NCBI GenBank assembly: GCA_002412545.1
Contig: DHVG01000001.1
Location: 336,630-400,629 of the forward strand
Source of the DNA: Elusimicrobia bacterium UBA5214
GTDB taxonomy: Bacteria > Elusimicrobiota > UBA5214
Direction of reading: 5' to 3'
DNA length: 64,000 nucleotides
Shown in pieces: positions 63,926 to 64,000 of the stretch. The first letter of the stretch is position 1; the number at the start of each line of letters is the position of its first letter. The translations under genes and the position numbers were made by a program. The notes under the pieces are model-generated. The model was not told the origin of the DNA. It did no database searches and saw only the letters and a list, made by a program, of their open reading frames with translations.

Positions 63926-64000
63926 TCAAGTAAAATTTTTTGTAATTTTTATTACATTTTGTCGTTTGATTTTTTTCCGGTAATGTAAAATATATTGTGT

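Larger units (their letters stand above)
63629..64000. other. 372-bp gene-free region
   Basis: It contains GGGGACC/GGGGACGGGGG short repeats around AAGAAAATGGGG (63660-63692), the duplicated leader fragment (63694-63718, here with an ATG, encoding MKKLVFLKI and a short open frame), a promoter (63785-63814), a CCCCGCACC-type element (63815-63925) and 75 bp of AT-rich sequence with nothing recognisable. Confidence 0.65.

Overview
The window is a low-GC stretch of a diderm bacterium. The evidence for two membranes is an LptD-like outer-membrane protein, a Wza-like exporter, a second outer-membrane barrel and KdsC/NeuB-type sugar genes. All 63 intact genes, one further partial gene at the left edge and two gene remnants lie on the minus strand. 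The gene content (large polysaccharide locus, trp-accD-folC-ROK-lptD neighbourhood, secreted NHL/SBBP protein, many small palindromic repeats) resembles uncultured groundwater lineages such as Omnitrophota or Desantisbacteria. That placement is a weak inference, because there is no rRNA or marker gene here.

Layout, left to right (transcription runs right to left). 1-4945: a nonulosonate-like CMP-sugar module (aminotransferase fragment, CMP-sugar synthetase, GNAT, short NeuB, KdsC) and the ABC exporter Wzt/Wzm. 5116-11015: a nucleotidyltransferase/small-protein pair, GDP-sugar genes (perosamine synthase, fucose synthase, gmd), a cupin and a winged-helix regulator. 11178-16455: Wzc-like kinase, Wza-like exporter, outer-membrane barrel and O-antigen ligase. 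16459-22712: FlaA1/CapD-type dehydratase, aminotransferase, a two-subunit thiamine-diphosphate E1 enzyme and a priming sugar transferase. 22735-24246: an AbiE-type toxin-antitoxin pair next to a truncated sugar transferase. 24243-38960: methyltransferases, glycosyltransferases, two Wzx flippases, a Wzy-like polymerase and two epimerases. 39002-49533: UDP-sugar genes, including a complete route to UDP-ManNAc3NAcA (WbpA, a WbpB-WbpD fusion, WbpE, WbpI), Wzz, Uxs, Ugd, a 4-epimerase and RfbD. 49692-58557: housekeeping genes lptD, ROK kinase, folC, accD, trpA, trpB, a half-size TauE/SafE protein and trpF. 59028-63628: a 1104-residue secreted NHL/SBBP protein, HicB/HicA, a retroviral-type aspartic protease and a DUF5678-like protein.

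Together the polysaccharide genes would make activated sugars (GDP-perosamine, GDP-fucose, UDP-xylose, UDP-ManNAc3NAcA, CMP-nonulosonate and an unidentified amino sugar), assemble them on lipid carriers, and export them by both ABC and Wzx/Wzy routes. Three 17-bp palindromes, TGTTCA-N5-TGAACA, two of them placed exactly on the -10 box of a near-consensus promoter, suggest one repressor for the locus. The winged-helix protein at 10437-11015 is the best candidate.

The most unusual feature is the small-repeat landscape. Three complete and one truncated single-gene elements encode S23/IVP-type four-helix-bundle proteins. Each is bounded by inverted arms made of degenerate 6-9 bp units, and the unit differs from one element to the next. 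A fifth element with the same arm design has no gene. Similar period-7 arrays, and several families of palindromes, also sit in frame inside protein genes and supply start codons, stop codons or internal loops. I saw no tRNA, rRNA, CRISPR array, transposase gene or convincing intrinsic terminator.
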